A DNA stretch of 64,000 bases from Streptomyces spongiicola (GTDB lineage: Bacteria; Actinomycetota; Actinomycetes; Streptomycetales; Streptomycetaceae), in NCBI RefSeq assembly GCF_003122365.1, contig NZ_CP029254.1, positions 2,862,501-2,926,500 of the forward strand, in the 5' to 3' direction. Position numbers and translations under genes: made by a program. The first letter of the stretch is position 1, and the number at the start of each line of letters is the position of its first letter. Shown piece by piece: positions 1 through 8,995 of this stretch. The notes beneath the pieces were generated by a model. The model had not been told where the DNA came from. It made no database searches and worked only from the letters and a program-made list of their open reading frames with translations.

Positions 1-83
1 CGAAGTTCCAGGCGATCTTCTCAATCACCTCCCCGCCTGCGCTGGACGCCGCCGTTCCGGCCGCCTCGATGGGTACCGCCTGA
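1..83 (+). CDS. Phage tail protein, C-terminal fragment
   Basis: An open frame runs from base 3 to a TGA at 81-83 and encodes the last 26 residues of a protein whose start lies left of the window. The TGA overlaps the ATG of the next gene (TGATG), so the two are probably translationally coupled. By position, immediately before the tail assembly chaperone genes, it is likely the major tail protein or another tail-tube protein, but the fragment is too short to identify from sequence. Confidence 0.55.
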   Translation, partial: KFQAIFSITSPPALDAAVPAASMGTA

Positions 84-619
84 TGGCCGCCAAGGGCAAG
101 GGCGCGGTGTCGTGGGAGCAGAAGATGGAGCGGCTGCGCCGCCGCTCGCTTCCAGAGCGCGTTCTTCGGATCTGCGACGACGCAGCACGGCGCACAGAGT
201 ATGACGAGGCCAAGCGGGCCGCCGACCGGGCCCGGCTGCTGGCCGAGAGCGACGCGGACAACGGCGTGTTCGCCGAGCGGGCCCGCCTCGCCGCCGAGCG
301 CTGCGAATCGGCACGCGAGGCGCTCGACAGGGCGTCGGTCTGCCTCACCTTCCGCGCGCTGCCGCGCCCGGTCCTCGAGGAGCTCATCCACGCGCATCCG
401 CCGACCGACGAACAGGCCGCCGACGGTGCCGCGTTCAACCCCGACACCTTCCCGGCCGCGCTGATCGCCGCCTCCAGCACGGACGGCATGAGCGAGGCCG
501 AGGCCCGCGAGCTCCTTGACTCCTGGTCGGCGCCGGACGCGAACGCCCTGTGGGAGGCGGCCTGGGAGGTGCAGCAGGAGGGCCGGGCCGACAAGGCCGC
601 CGACCTGGGAAAAGGCTGA
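83..619 (+). CDS. Tail assembly chaperone G-type (0-frame product)
   Basis: This 178-residue soluble, charged, mostly helical protein sits directly upstream of the tape measure gene. In siphoviruses that position is held by the chaperone that coats the tape measure protein during tail assembly. The assignment rests on position and on a slippery heptamer at 607-613, just before the stop, that gives a longer fusion product. The start ATG overlaps the previous stop by one base. The C-terminal part is rich in Glu and Ala. No enzyme motif is visible. The family is very divergent in sequence, so the call depends on context plus the frameshift. Confidence 0.8.
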   Translation: MAAKGKGAVSWEQKMERLRRRSLPERVLRICDDAARRTEYDEAKRAADRARLLAESDADNGVFAERARLAAERCESAREALDRASVCLTFRALPRPVLEELIHAHPPTDEQAADGAAFNPDTFPAALIAASSTDGMSEAEARELLDSWSAPDANALWEAAWEVQQEGRADKAADLGKG

Positions 620-981
620 CGGCCGACCCGCGGCTGCGGGCCGAGCTCGAGCTGTGTGAGCGGTACGGCATCCCGCACTCGCGGCTCCTCGGCGGGGACG
701 GCCGTTGGAGCGACCTGGACCGGACCAAGGCTCTGGCCTGGCAGCAGTGGCAGCGCACGCTGTGCCCGGACTGCCGTACACGGGCGGAGGAGTGGGACCC
801 GGCCAAGGGCGGCCACCAGCACGCGTACGTCACCGACACCGTGCGCTGCCCGGGCTGCGAGCTGATCGCCCAGGAGCGCGACCAGGTACCCGAGGGCCGC
901 CCCGGCTACGGCATCAAGATCACACTGCTGCCCCGGCTGGCGTACGAGGCGCTGCACTGCGACGGCGCCGAGGCGGGGTGA
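83..981 (+). CDS. Tail assembly chaperone GT-type, -1 frameshift fusion
   Basis: The heptamer G GGA AAA at 607-613 is in the correct phase for simultaneous -1 slippage. The 0 frame would end at 617-619. After slippage, reading continues from base 613 to the TGA at 979-981 and gives a protein of about 299 residues: 177 shared with the short form plus a 122-residue extension. The extension has two CxxC pairs (CPDC and CPGC), which suggests a small zinc-binding fold. In lambda the equivalent G/GT ratio controls tail assembly, with the T part contacting the tape measure and tail tube. The extension has no separate start with a ribosome binding site. The frameshift efficiency is unknown. Confidence 0.8.
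607..613 (+). other. -1 ribosomal frameshift slippery site GGGAAAA
   Basis: The heptamer fits X XXY YYZ and is aligned with the 0 frame as G GGA AAA, two codons before the TGA at 617. It joins the short chaperone frame to the open frame ending at 981. The same class of heptamer serves lambda-like tail chaperones. Confidence 0.85.
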
Positions 982-990
982 GCCAGCCGG

Positions 991-3900
991 ATGGCGACGT
1001 ACAACCTCACCGTACAGCTGACAGCGCAGGCCAACAGCCTGATCTCCGGCCTACGTTCGGCCGCCGACGCCGCCCGCGACCTGGGCCGTCGCACCCGCGA
1101 CCTCGACCGCCGCCTCGCCGCCCTCGACACGTCCAGCCGACGTACCGCCCGGCAGGTCGACCTCCTCGGCGCGCGTGCCCAGGCCACCGCCTCCCGCCTC
1201 GGCACCCTCGGCGCCCGGGGTGGCCAGACGGGCGACCGCCTGCGCCGCGCGGGCAGCGACGCCGGCGCTCTGGAGCGCTCCCTCAAGGGCGCGGGCCGAC
1301 AGGCGGGCGCGCTCAGCCGCCTCCTCGCCGGAGGGGCGCTCTTCCTCGGCACAGGCCAGCTCGTCGAGGAGGGCAACCGCTACCAGCGGCAGATGAACAC
1401 CTTCCAAGCGGTGACCGGCGCCACCGCCGGGCAGATGCAGCGCGCCGCCTGGATGGCCAACCAACTCGGCAACGACCTCACCCTGCCGACCACCACTGCG
1501 GCCGATGCCGCCGAGGCGATGGTCGAGCTGGCGAAGGCGGGCTTCCGTACCGACCAGGCCATCTCCGCAACCCGCGCCTCGCTCCAGCTCGCCTCCGCCG
1601 CCGGGGTCAACGCCGCCGACTCGGCCCGCTACCTCGGCGACATCATGGACCAGTTCGGTCTCGGCGCCGACCAGGCCGCCCGCGCCTCCGACATTCTGGC
1701 TGCCACCGCGAACAACGCCTCCGGCGGCATCATCGACATCTACTACGCCATGCGGTATGCCGGTCCGGTCGCCGCCGGCCTCGGCGTGAGCATGGAGGAC
1801 GCCGCCTCCGCCGTCGGCATGCTCGGCAAGGCCGGCATCCTCGGCCAGACCGCTGGCACCGCGCTGCGCGGCATGATGGCCAACCTCGCCGCGCCCACGA
1901 AGGACATGCGCAGGGGTTTGAAGGCCCTCGGCATCGAGGCGTGGGACACGCAGGGCCGGTTCAAGGGACTGCGGTACGTCATCGAGGAGCTGAGCCGCGC
2001 CCAGCACGAGATGTCGCAGCAGGACTTCACCGCCGCGGTGAAGAGGGCGATGGGCAAGCCCGCCATGTCCGGCGCCATCGCGCTCGCCCACCAGGGCACC
2101 GAGTCCTTCGACGCGCTCAACCTCGCCGTACGCGAGACGGGCGCGGCCGCGCAGATCACCGCCGCCCGCGGCCAGGGCCTGGCGGGCGCGATGACGCTGC
2201 TGCGGAAGCAGACGCGGCAGACCGGCCTCGCGCTGTACGACGCGATGGCACCGGGCCTGGAGTACGTGACCCGGCTCATGACGCAGGGCCTGTCATCCGC
2301 GACGCCGTACCTCGTCACCGCCATCGAGTACGGGCGCGACCTGGCGACCCTCTACGGCCCCGAGCTCAAGCAGCGGGCCCGCCAGGGCCTCGGTGGCCTG
2401 ATCGACGAGGCGGAGCAGCTCCTCGGCCCGCTGAAGGAGATCGGTGAGGACGCTCTCGCGTCCGGGCTGAACCTGCTGATCAATGCGGGCCGCGCGCTCG
2501 GGGACGTACTGGACAACCTCGCCCGGGGCGCGGAGCCCATCGCGGACGCCCTCGGGTCGCTCGCGGACGACTCCGGGGGCGCGGCGAACGCCCTGGACAT
2601 CCTCGTCACCGCCGCGAACCTCGCCTTGTCCGCCGTGGCCGGCCTGTCGGCCGTACTGGTGCCGGTGGGGCAGGTCGTCGGAACTCTGGTGCGCGCGTTC
2701 GCCGCGCTGCCCGGGCCGGTGCAGAGCGCGATCGCGGCGATGTTCCTGGCCAGGCGGGTCGCGCCCATGCTGGGCACGCTCGCCTCGACCGTGGGCGGGC
2801 GGCTCACCAGCTCGTGGCAGAGCTTCAACGGGCAGATGCGGCTCCAGCAGAGCCTCGCCGCCATGAGCGGCGCGAGTATCGGCAGGCTCGGCGCGGCCTT
2901 CGGGGTCCTCCAGGCCCGCATCCCGATCGTCGGCCAGATGGGCGCCGCTTTTCGCAGCGCCCAGGGCCCGGCAGCCGGGTTCACCGGCACGCTCACCGGC
3001 ATGGCCCGCGCGGCCGGTGTCGGGCTGCGGGGTGCGATGTCCGGGCTGGTCGGGTTCATGGGCGGGCCATGGGGCGTGGCGCTGGTCGGCGTCACCCTCG
3101 GGCTCGGGCTCCTCGCCTCGCACCAGGAGAAGGCCGCCCGCGCGGCCGCCGAGCACGAGCAGCGGGTGAGCACGCTGACCGACGCGTTGCGTGAGTCCGG
3201 CGGCGTCATCGACGACAACGTACGCCGGGCCGCAGCCCAGACGCTGCTGGACACCAAGGTCCGCGAAGGCAAGGACAAGCTCATCGACGTCATGGAACGT
3301 GCCGGCGTCTCCATGAGCCGGCTCACCGACGTCTACCTCGGCCAAGGTCAATCGCTGGAAAGCCTCCAAGCGGAGCTGAACGCGACGGCCGAGACGAACG
3401 TCAAGTGGCTCGCGACACAGGGCGGCGCCGCCAAGGCGTACACCGACACCGGGCTCAAGGCCGCGCAGGCCGCTGACGCGCTCGCCGAGGTCAAGGGCGA
3501 GATGGCGGAGAGCATCAAGAACGCCAAGCGCCTCGCCGACGCCAGCAGCGACACAAAGGGCGGTGTGAGCGCGTACGACCGGCTCAAGACCTCCGTCGGC
3601 GCGCTCGCCGACAAGACAGCGGACGCCGACACCCGCACCCGCGCGCTCAAGGACGCCCTCGATCTGCTCTCCGGCGGCAGCATCTCCCTCCAGGCCGCCG
3701 AGGCGCGCGTCAACAGCGCCATCCTCAACGTGAACGAGGCCCTGGACGACGGAATCGACAAGGCCGACGGCTTCGGCAAGGCCGACGGCTTCGGCAAGGC
3801 CCTGCTGAACAACAACGGCACGCTGAACACCACGACCCGCAACGGCCAGCAGCTCTACCAGTCCCTCACGTCCCTGAGCGACGCCGCCGCCGAAGCCACC

Positions 3901-6057
3901 GTCTCGGCGTACGCCCTCGCCCAGCAGAACGGCGCGTCGCTGCCCGAGTCGCTGGCCGCCGCCCGCGAGCAGATGGACAAGGCGCGCACGGCCGCGGTCA
4001 AGGCCGCCCAGGGATACGGGCTGACGCGTGAGCAGGCGGAAGCGGTCGCGGACAGCCTCGGCCTGCTGCCGTCGAAGGTGTCGCTGCTGTTGGAGACCGA
4101 GGGCATGGACTCCACGCTCGCGGATCTCCTGGCCGTGCAGGCCGAGTTCGACCGGCTGCCGAAGGCGACCACGATCCGCGTGGACTCGCTCAGCGAGGAC
4201 GCCCAGAAGAAGCTGAAGGACCTCGGCTTCACCGTGAAGACCGTCCCCGGCACCCGGGAAATCAAGATCACGGCTCCCACGAAGGGCGCCCGCGGCACCC
4301 TGAAGGCGCTCATCGACCAGCTCGGTACGGTCCCCGGCAGCAAGAACGTCAAGGTCAGCGCCGCCACACAGGAGGCTCTCGCATCCCTGCAGGCGATGCG
4401 GGACAAGCTGCGCACCACGCCCAACGCGAAGACGGTCACGATCAGCGCGCCCACCGCCGCCGCACGTCAGGAGCTGGAGGACCTCGGCTTCAAGATCCGC
4501 ACCCTGCCGGACGGCAAGGCCGAAGTCATGGTGCCGACGCAGCCGCCCCTCACCTCGGTCGGCACGATTCAGGGTGCGATCAACAGCATCTACGGACGGA
4601 ACGTCGGCGTCGGCGTTTTCCTCAAGGCCACCTCGTGGGACCAGGACGCCAACGGCATCCCCGACTCCATCCAGGCCCGCGCCGACGGCGCCGTCGTCGA
4701 CTACTTCGCGAACGGAGGGGTGCGCCGCGAGAACCACGTCGCGCAGATCGCCCCGGCCGGCTCCTGGCGGGTGTGGGCCGAGCCGGAGACCCAGGGCGAG
4801 GCGTACGTACCGCTCGCCGCGAGCAAGCGCCCCCGCAGCAAGGCGATCGTCGAGGAGGTCGTCCGGCGCTTCGGCGGCGACGTCACCTGGTACGCGGCCG
4901 GCGGCCTGTCCGGCTGGTCCTACGCCCCCTCCGGCGGCGGGAGCGAGCTCGTGTCGGTGTCGTCGATCCGGTCGGACTCCATGCGCACCGTGAAGCGGAA
5001 GGGCAAGGAGGTCGAGGTCTTCGACCTGTCGAGGTTCGAGAAGAACCTCGACAAGGCGGTGCGACGGACCGAGCGGTGGCGCAAGGACCTGCGCACCGTC
5101 GCCCGGCGCGCTGGCCAGGACGTGGCCGACGCGCTCGACGCCATGGGCGAGGACGGCATCGAGCTGACCCACAAGATGGCCACCGGCTCGTCGAAGTACC
5201 TCAAGGAGATGGCCTCCGACCTCCAGCGGCTGGGCCTGGTCGCGAAGGCGACCCTCGGCGACTTCACCGCCCAGCTCCGCCAGGCCGTGAAGGACCAGAG
5301 CGCCTTCGAGCAGAACCTGGCCAAGCTCGCCGCCCTCGGCTACGGCGACCTCGCCGTGCGACTCGCCGAACAAGGCGACGAGGCAGCGGAGAAGCTGGCC
5401 GCCGAGGCCGTGAAGAACCCGAAGAGGGCGCGGCAGGCCAACGACGTGGCGAGGGCGGCCGCCAGGACCCTCGCGGCCGAGGGCCTCACCGACCTGCTGA
5501 CCATCATCAGCGCGATCAGGACGAGCACCACCGGCATCCACAAGGTCGCCGACAGGACCGGCCTGGAGGAGGACCGGATCATCGAGGTCGCCAACCGCGC
5601 CCAGTCCCGCATCAGGTCCGCCCTCGGCGCCCGCGCGACCAGGTTCCTCTCCGACCTCGCGAAGGCCAACAAGGGCCTGGCGTACGCGAACGGCGGCATC
5701 TGGGAGCCCGGCGTCTACTCCTCGCCCACCGCACTGATCAAGTTCGCGGAGGCGAGCACGGGCGGCGAGGCGTTCATCCCGCTCGCGCCGGCCAAGCGCG
5801 CGGCGGCCACGGCCGTACTCACCGACGTCGCCCAGCGCTTCGGGCTCCAGCTCGCCCCGGCCGAACCAACCTCCGTGCCCGTAAGCACAGTCGACGCCCG
5901 CCCGCCCGGAACCGTCCAGGTCGTCGTCGTACGCGAGCGGCAGCCGCTGATCGGCACCATGCCGGTCAGCGTCACCTCGGCGCAGGCCACTCCACAGCAG
6001 ATCGGCGCCGAGGTCATGCGCCGCCTCCGCAACGCCCAGAGAGGAGGCCGACTGTGA
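991..6057 (+). CDS. Tail tape measure protein
   Basis: At 1688 residues this is the longest gene in the window and follows the chaperone pair. Tape measure proteins set tail length and are ejected with the DNA. The N-terminus is a helical, Arg/Ala-rich coiled-coil-like segment. A tape-measure core follows at about residues 120-480, with the hydrophobic stretch expected for membrane insertion at about 520-720. Residues about 1070-1180 hold three related units built on LKDLGF and ITAPT-like strands. Two C-terminal segments share an ANGG...GGEA(F/Y)(I/V)PLA pattern. A short in-frame duplication (KADGFG twice) lies near residue 927. The stop overlaps the next start (TGATG). Confidence 0.93.
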   Translation: MATYNLTVQLTAQANSLISGLRSAADAARDLGRRTRDLDRRLAALDTSSRRTARQVDLLGARAQATASRLGTLGARGGQTGDRLRRAGSDAGALERSLKGAGRQAGALSRLLAGGALFLGTGQLVEEGNRYQRQMNTFQAVTGATAGQMQRAAWMANQLGNDLTLPTTTAADAAEAMVELAKAGFRTDQAISATRASLQLASAAGVNAADSARYLGDIMDQFGLGADQAARASDILAATANNASGGIIDIYYAMRYAGPVAAGLGVSMEDAASAVGMLGKAGILGQTAGTALRGMMANLAAPTKDMRRGLKALGIEAWDTQGRFKGLRYVIEELSRAQHEMSQQDFTAAVKRAMGKPAMSGAIALAHQGTESFDALNLAVRETGAAAQITAARGQGLAGAMTLLRKQTRQTGLALYDAMAPGLEYVTRLMTQGLSSATPYLVTAIEYGRDLATLYGPELKQRARQGLGGLIDEAEQLLGPLKEIGEDALASGLNLLINAGRALGDVLDNLARGAEPIADALGSLADDSGGAANALDILVTAANLALSAVAGLSAVLVPVGQVVGTLVRAFAALPGPVQSAIAAMFLARRVAPMLGTLASTVGGRLTSSWQSFNGQMRLQQSLAAMSGASIGRLGAAFGVLQARIPIVGQMGAAFRSAQGPAAGFTGTLTGMARAAGVGLRGAMSGLVGFMGGPWGVALVGVTLGLGLLASHQEKAARAAAEHEQRVSTLTDALRESGGVIDDNVRRAAAQTLLDTKVREGKDKLIDVMERAGVSMSRLTDVYLGQGQSLESLQAELNATAETNVKWLATQGGAAKAYTDTGLKAAQAADALAEVKGEMAESIKNAKRLADASSDTKGGVSAYDRLKTSVGALADKTADADTRTRALKDALDLLSGGSISLQAAEARVNSAILNVNEALDDGIDKADGFGKADGFGKALLNNNGTLNTTTRNGQQLYQSLTSLSDAAAEATVSAYALAQQNGASLPESLAAAREQMDKARTAAVKAAQGYGLTREQAEAVADSLGLLPSKVSLLLETEGMDSTLADLLAVQAEFDRLPKATTIRVDSLSEDAQKKLKDLGFTVKTVPGTREIKITAPTKGARGTLKALIDQLGTVPGSKNVKVSAATQEALASLQAMRDKLRTTPNAKTVTISAPTAAARQELEDLGFKIRTLPDGKAEVMVPTQPPLTSVGTIQGAINSIYGRNVGVGVFLKATSWDQDANGIPDSIQARADGAVVDYFANGGVRRENHVAQIAPAGSWRVWAEPETQGEAYVPLAASKRPRSKAIVEEVVRRFGGDVTWYAAGGLSGWSYAPSGGGSELVSVSSIRSDSMRTVKRKGKEVEVFDLSRFEKNLDKAVRRTERWRKDLRTVARRAGQDVADALDAMGEDGIELTHKMATGSSKYLKEMASDLQRLGLVAKATLGDFTAQLRQAVKDQSAFEQNLAKLAALGYGDLAVRLAEQGDEAAEKLAAEAVKNPKRARQANDVARAAARTLAAEGLTDLLTIISAIRTSTTGIHKVADRTGLEEDRIIEVANRAQSRIRSALGARATRFLSDLAKANKGLAYANGGIWEPGVYSSPTALIKFAEASTGGEAFIPLAPAKRAAATAVLTDVAQRFGLQLAPAEPTSVPVSTVDARPPGTVQVVVVRERQPLIGTMPVSVTSAQATPQQIGAEVMRRLRNAQRGGRL

Positions 6058-6950
6058 TGCCCGAACTCGCCGAGTGGCAGATCGAGGTCGCCGGTGTCGT
6101 CCTCGGTCCTGGAACCGACATCCCAATCGGAGATGTCGAGGGGCTGGGCGTCCCCGAACTTCGTACACAGGATGTGGACAACCCTGCCGGGGATGGCGCC
6201 TTCCCCGGCGTCGACCTGTACGGGCCGCGTACGGTCCGCATCGAGGCCGGCATCCGTACGCCGGGCGACCCGGCTCGCGCCCTCGACCTGCTCGCCCGCC
6301 TCCACCGCGCCGCCGACGACCCGGCGGTCCGTACGGGCCCCGGAGCGCAGACGGTAATGCGGCTGCGCTGGCCGGGCCGGACGACGCGCCGCCTGTACGG
6401 GCGGCTGCGCCGTGTGGAGGCCGCCAGCGCGTCAAGCACGCTGCACGGCTGGATCCCCCTGGACATCGAGTTCGCCGCGCTCGACCCGCGCTTCCACGCG
6501 GACGACGCCTCCGCGCTGACGCTGGCCCTGTCCGCCGATGGCCTGGGTGGGCTCCGCGCGCCGCTGGTCGCCCCACTGACGACCGGCGTGGCGATCCCCG
6601 ACGAGCGGCGCGGCCGGGTCCACAACGACGGCGACCTGCCGGCCTGGCCGTCTCTGCGGATCACGGGCCCGTGCACCAACCCCCGTATCCGGCATGTGGA
6701 GTCCGGCCGGGTGATCGAGCTGTCCGTGGCGCTGAAGAGCGGTGAGCGCATCGACATCGAGACCCGGCCCGGCACCCGGTGGGTGCTGCGCGACGGCACC
6801 GGCAACCTCGCCCCCGCCCTCTCGGCGGCCTCCCGCCTCGACACCTTCACCATCCCGCCCGGCAGCAGCGAGCTGTGGTGGACCGCCCGCGACTACACCG
6901 GCGCCACGCGCCTGACCGTGACCTGGCGTGCCGCCTACGCCGCCCTGTGA
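6057..6950 (+). CDS. Distal tail protein-like (Dit-type)
   Basis: This 297-residue protein follows the tape measure gene, the usual place of the distal tail protein that caps the tube and anchors the baseplate. The N-terminal half has beta-rich patterns common to such proteins, including a section on ring-forming extents (LYGPRTVRIEAGI). The C-terminal half looks like a galectin-like accessory domain (NDGDLPAWPSLRITGP). That motif, with ends shaped by paired strands, is typical of actinophage tail proteins. The ATG at 6057 overlaps the previous TGA and is preferred over the adjacent GTG at 6054. Function is inferred from position and pattern. Confidence 0.7.
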   Translation: MPELAEWQIEVAGVVLGPGTDIPIGDVEGLGVPELRTQDVDNPAGDGAFPGVDLYGPRTVRIEAGIRTPGDPARALDLLARLHRAADDPAVRTGPGAQTVMRLRWPGRTTRRLYGRLRRVEAASASSTLHGWIPLDIEFAALDPRFHADDASALTLALSADGLGGLRAPLVAPLTTGVAIPDERRGRVHNDGDLPAWPSLRITGPCTNPRIRHVESGRVIELSVALKSGERIDIETRPGTRWVLRDGTGNLAPALSAASRLDTFTIPPGSSELWWTARDYTGATRLTVTWRAAYAAL

Positions 6951-6965
6951 AACAAGAGGATTCCC

Positions 6966-7895
6966 ATGACGCTGATCAACCCGCCCCTGCTCACCCACGG
7001 CGGCACCCACGAGGCCAGGGCCTTCCGCATGATGGTCCGCGACCTCGCCCGCGGCTCGCAGGGCGTGACCGAGGGCGACGACCTCAAGGTCTGGCAGCTG
7101 ACCACGCCCGCCGCCGGCGTGCGCGTCGCGGACGGCTCCGCCGTCGTCCGCGGAGCCGCCTGGGGCCAGGGCTCCTACACCCAGTACAACGTCGGCTACG
7201 CCGTCGTGCCTGTCGCGCCGACCGCCGCCAGCCCCCGCTCCGACCTGGTCTGCCTGCGTGTGGAGGACCCGGAGTACGAGGGCACCCGGGACCCGGAGAC
7301 CGACGAGATCGGCTACTTCCACGTCGTCAGCAACGTGTCGGCCACGACCACGGGCGTGCCGTCCGGGATGACCGCGATCCCGATCGCCCGCCTGGACATC
7401 CCGGCCAACACCACGGTCATCACAGACTCGATGATCAAGGACGTGCGCCGGATGGCGAACCCGCGCCGGGAGCGGACGCTGTACACCTCCTTCCCCACCG
7501 CGCTGAGCACCCTCGGGTACTCCGACAACAAGTGGCACACCTGGCCGAGCGCGGCCCGCTGGAGCGTCCGCGTACCGTCGTGGGCCACCAACGCCAAGGT
7601 CGTCGTGACGGTGGCCGGGCTGCGGGAAAGCGCCTCCAACGTCTTCGCCCAAATGCGAGGGGTCCTCGGCACCGACCTGGGCCAGGGCACCGTCGTCGAC
7701 GACAACCAGGGCAAAGGGATCCGGCGCACCAACGTGATCGTCGCGGACAACATCAGCGTCTCATCGGCGATGCGCGGCACCACCCAGCCGCTGTACCTGC
7801 AGACGTACATGTACAGGTCCGAGACCGGCGACATCCACGTCGACAGCGGCACAAGCCTGATCGCGGACGTGGAGTTCACCGAGGGTGTGGTGTGA
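6966..7895 (+). CDS. Phage minor tail/baseplate protein, unknown role
   Basis: This 309-residue protein has no signal peptide or membrane segment. The first 140 residues resemble a baseplate- or fibre-anchoring fold with Gly/Tyr-rich strands (GAAWGQGSYTQYNVGYAV). The C-terminal half is beta-rich and may be a jelly-roll host-contact domain. The ATG is preceded by an AAGAGGA ribosome binding site. It lies in one operon with the Dit-like gene, 15 bases upstream, and with the next tail gene, 6 bases downstream. I recognise it only as a tail-module protein, and no enzymatic motif is visible. Confidence 0.65.
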   Translation: MTLINPPLLTHGGTHEARAFRMMVRDLARGSQGVTEGDDLKVWQLTTPAAGVRVADGSAVVRGAAWGQGSYTQYNVGYAVVPVAPTAASPRSDLVCLRVEDPEYEGTRDPETDEIGYFHVVSNVSATTTGVPSGMTAIPIARLDIPANTTVITDSMIKDVRRMANPRRERTLYTSFPTALSTLGYSDNKWHTWPSAARWSVRVPSWATNAKVVVTVAGLRESASNVFAQMRGVLGTDLGQGTVVDDNQGKGIRRTNVIVADNISVSSAMRGTTQPLYLQTYMYRSETGDIHVDSGTSLIADVEFTEGVV

Positions 7896-7901
7896 GCCGA
7901 C

Positions 7902-8990
7902 GTGCCCACGTACCGCTACCGCACCTGGCACGCCCTGACCGGCAAGCCGCTGGCCGCCGATCTCCCGCTCTCCGAGGTCGAGCTCGGCCTGTCCCTCAAC
8001 GCGGCGGGTGACTTCTCCGGCCGGCTCTCTCCCCGTCTCGCCCACCTGCTGCTGACGCAGCTGGATCCCGGCAACACGCTGCTCACCGTCGAACGGGACG
8101 ACGCGCTGCTGTGGGGCGGGCTCGTCTGGCGCGCGGAACCCGAAGGCCCCACGTACCCGATCGAGGCCGCGGGCTGGGGCAGTTACCCGCACCGCCGCCA
8201 CGACGTGCACGGCAACCTGAACGGGCGCGGCCCGTACGTCAACGCCGACCCGTGCCAGGTCATCCGCGACACCTGGGCATACGCCCAGTCCCAGCCCGAC
8301 GGGAACCTCGGCGTCACCGTGGACCCGGTCACCAGCCGGGCCAAGGCCGGCACCCCGGCCGAGCCGTACCGAACGGACTGGTGGGAGGCGCCGGTCCTCG
8401 GCTCCGTCATCGACGACATGACACAGATCGAGGGCGGCCCGGAGTGGACCGAAGCCACCGACTGGTCCACCGACCGGCCCGTGGGTCGGATCCGGCTCGG
8501 CTGGCCCCGCCTGGGCACCCGCCGCACCGACATCAGCTTCGCCAGCGGCGTCAACGTGGCCGCCACCGTACCCGTGACGTACGACGCCGACTCCTACGCC
8601 CAGGTCGTCATCGCCCTCGGCGCCGGCGAGGGCCGGGGCCGCCGCCGCGCCATCGACGCCATCCGCAACGGACGCCTCCGCCTGGAGCACGTCCTGGAGG
8701 TTCCCGCGGAGAAGGGCAACGACCGGCTCGCCGCCCGCGCCCGCACCGAACGCACCGCCCGCCAGATCCTCGGCGAGATCACCGAGATCGAGCTCATCGA
8801 CCACCCGGCGGCCCCGGTCGGCTCCTGGCAGATCGGCGACGACGTCCGCGTCACCCTCCACGACCAGTGGACCGACTACGACGGCTGGTGCCGCGTCACC
8901 GGCTGGACCTTGCGCCCACCGCAGGGCGACGACCCCGAGCGCATCACCATCACCCTCGCCCGCGCCGACCGTTTCACCTACGGGAGCTGA
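7902..8990 (+). CDS. Phage minor tail protein (Tal/baseplate hub-like)
   Basis: This 362-residue protein has the length and position of a tail-associated hub protein. The N-terminus (LSEVELGLSLNAAGDFSGRL) resembles the first domain of gp27-like hubs, and the sequence ends in a strand-rich region predicted to bind the fibre that follows. The start is GTG at 7902, six bases after the previous stop. No peptidase or lysozyme domain is visible, unlike many Tal proteins. Only 5 bases separate its stop from the next start, so the genes are cotranscribed. The hub role is inferred from gene order and general pattern. Confidence 0.65.
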   Translation: MPTYRYRTWHALTGKPLAADLPLSEVELGLSLNAAGDFSGRLSPRLAHLLLTQLDPGNTLLTVERDDALLWGGLVWRAEPEGPTYPIEAAGWGSYPHRRHDVHGNLNGRGPYVNADPCQVIRDTWAYAQSQPDGNLGVTVDPVTSRAKAGTPAEPYRTDWWEAPVLGSVIDDMTQIEGGPEWTEATDWSTDRPVGRIRLGWPRLGTRRTDISFASGVNVAATVPVTYDADSYAQVVIALGAGEGRGRRRAIDAIRNGRLRLEHVLEVPAEKGNDRLAARARTERTARQILGEITEIELIDHPAAPVGSWQIGDDVRVTLHDQWTDYDGWCRVTGWTLRPPQGDDPERITITLARADRFTYGS

Positions 8991-8995
8991 CTCAC

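Noticed and set aside
705..2447. Plus-strand open frame of 580 residues across the chaperone and tape measure genes
   Set aside because: It is out of frame with both well-supported genes and consists of Arg/Pro-rich shadow sequence.
2293..6576. Very long minus-strand open frame antisense to the tape measure gene
   Set aside because: It is a shadow of the GC-rich opposite strand: no ribosome binding site, no family pattern and Arg/Gly/Pro-rich sequence.
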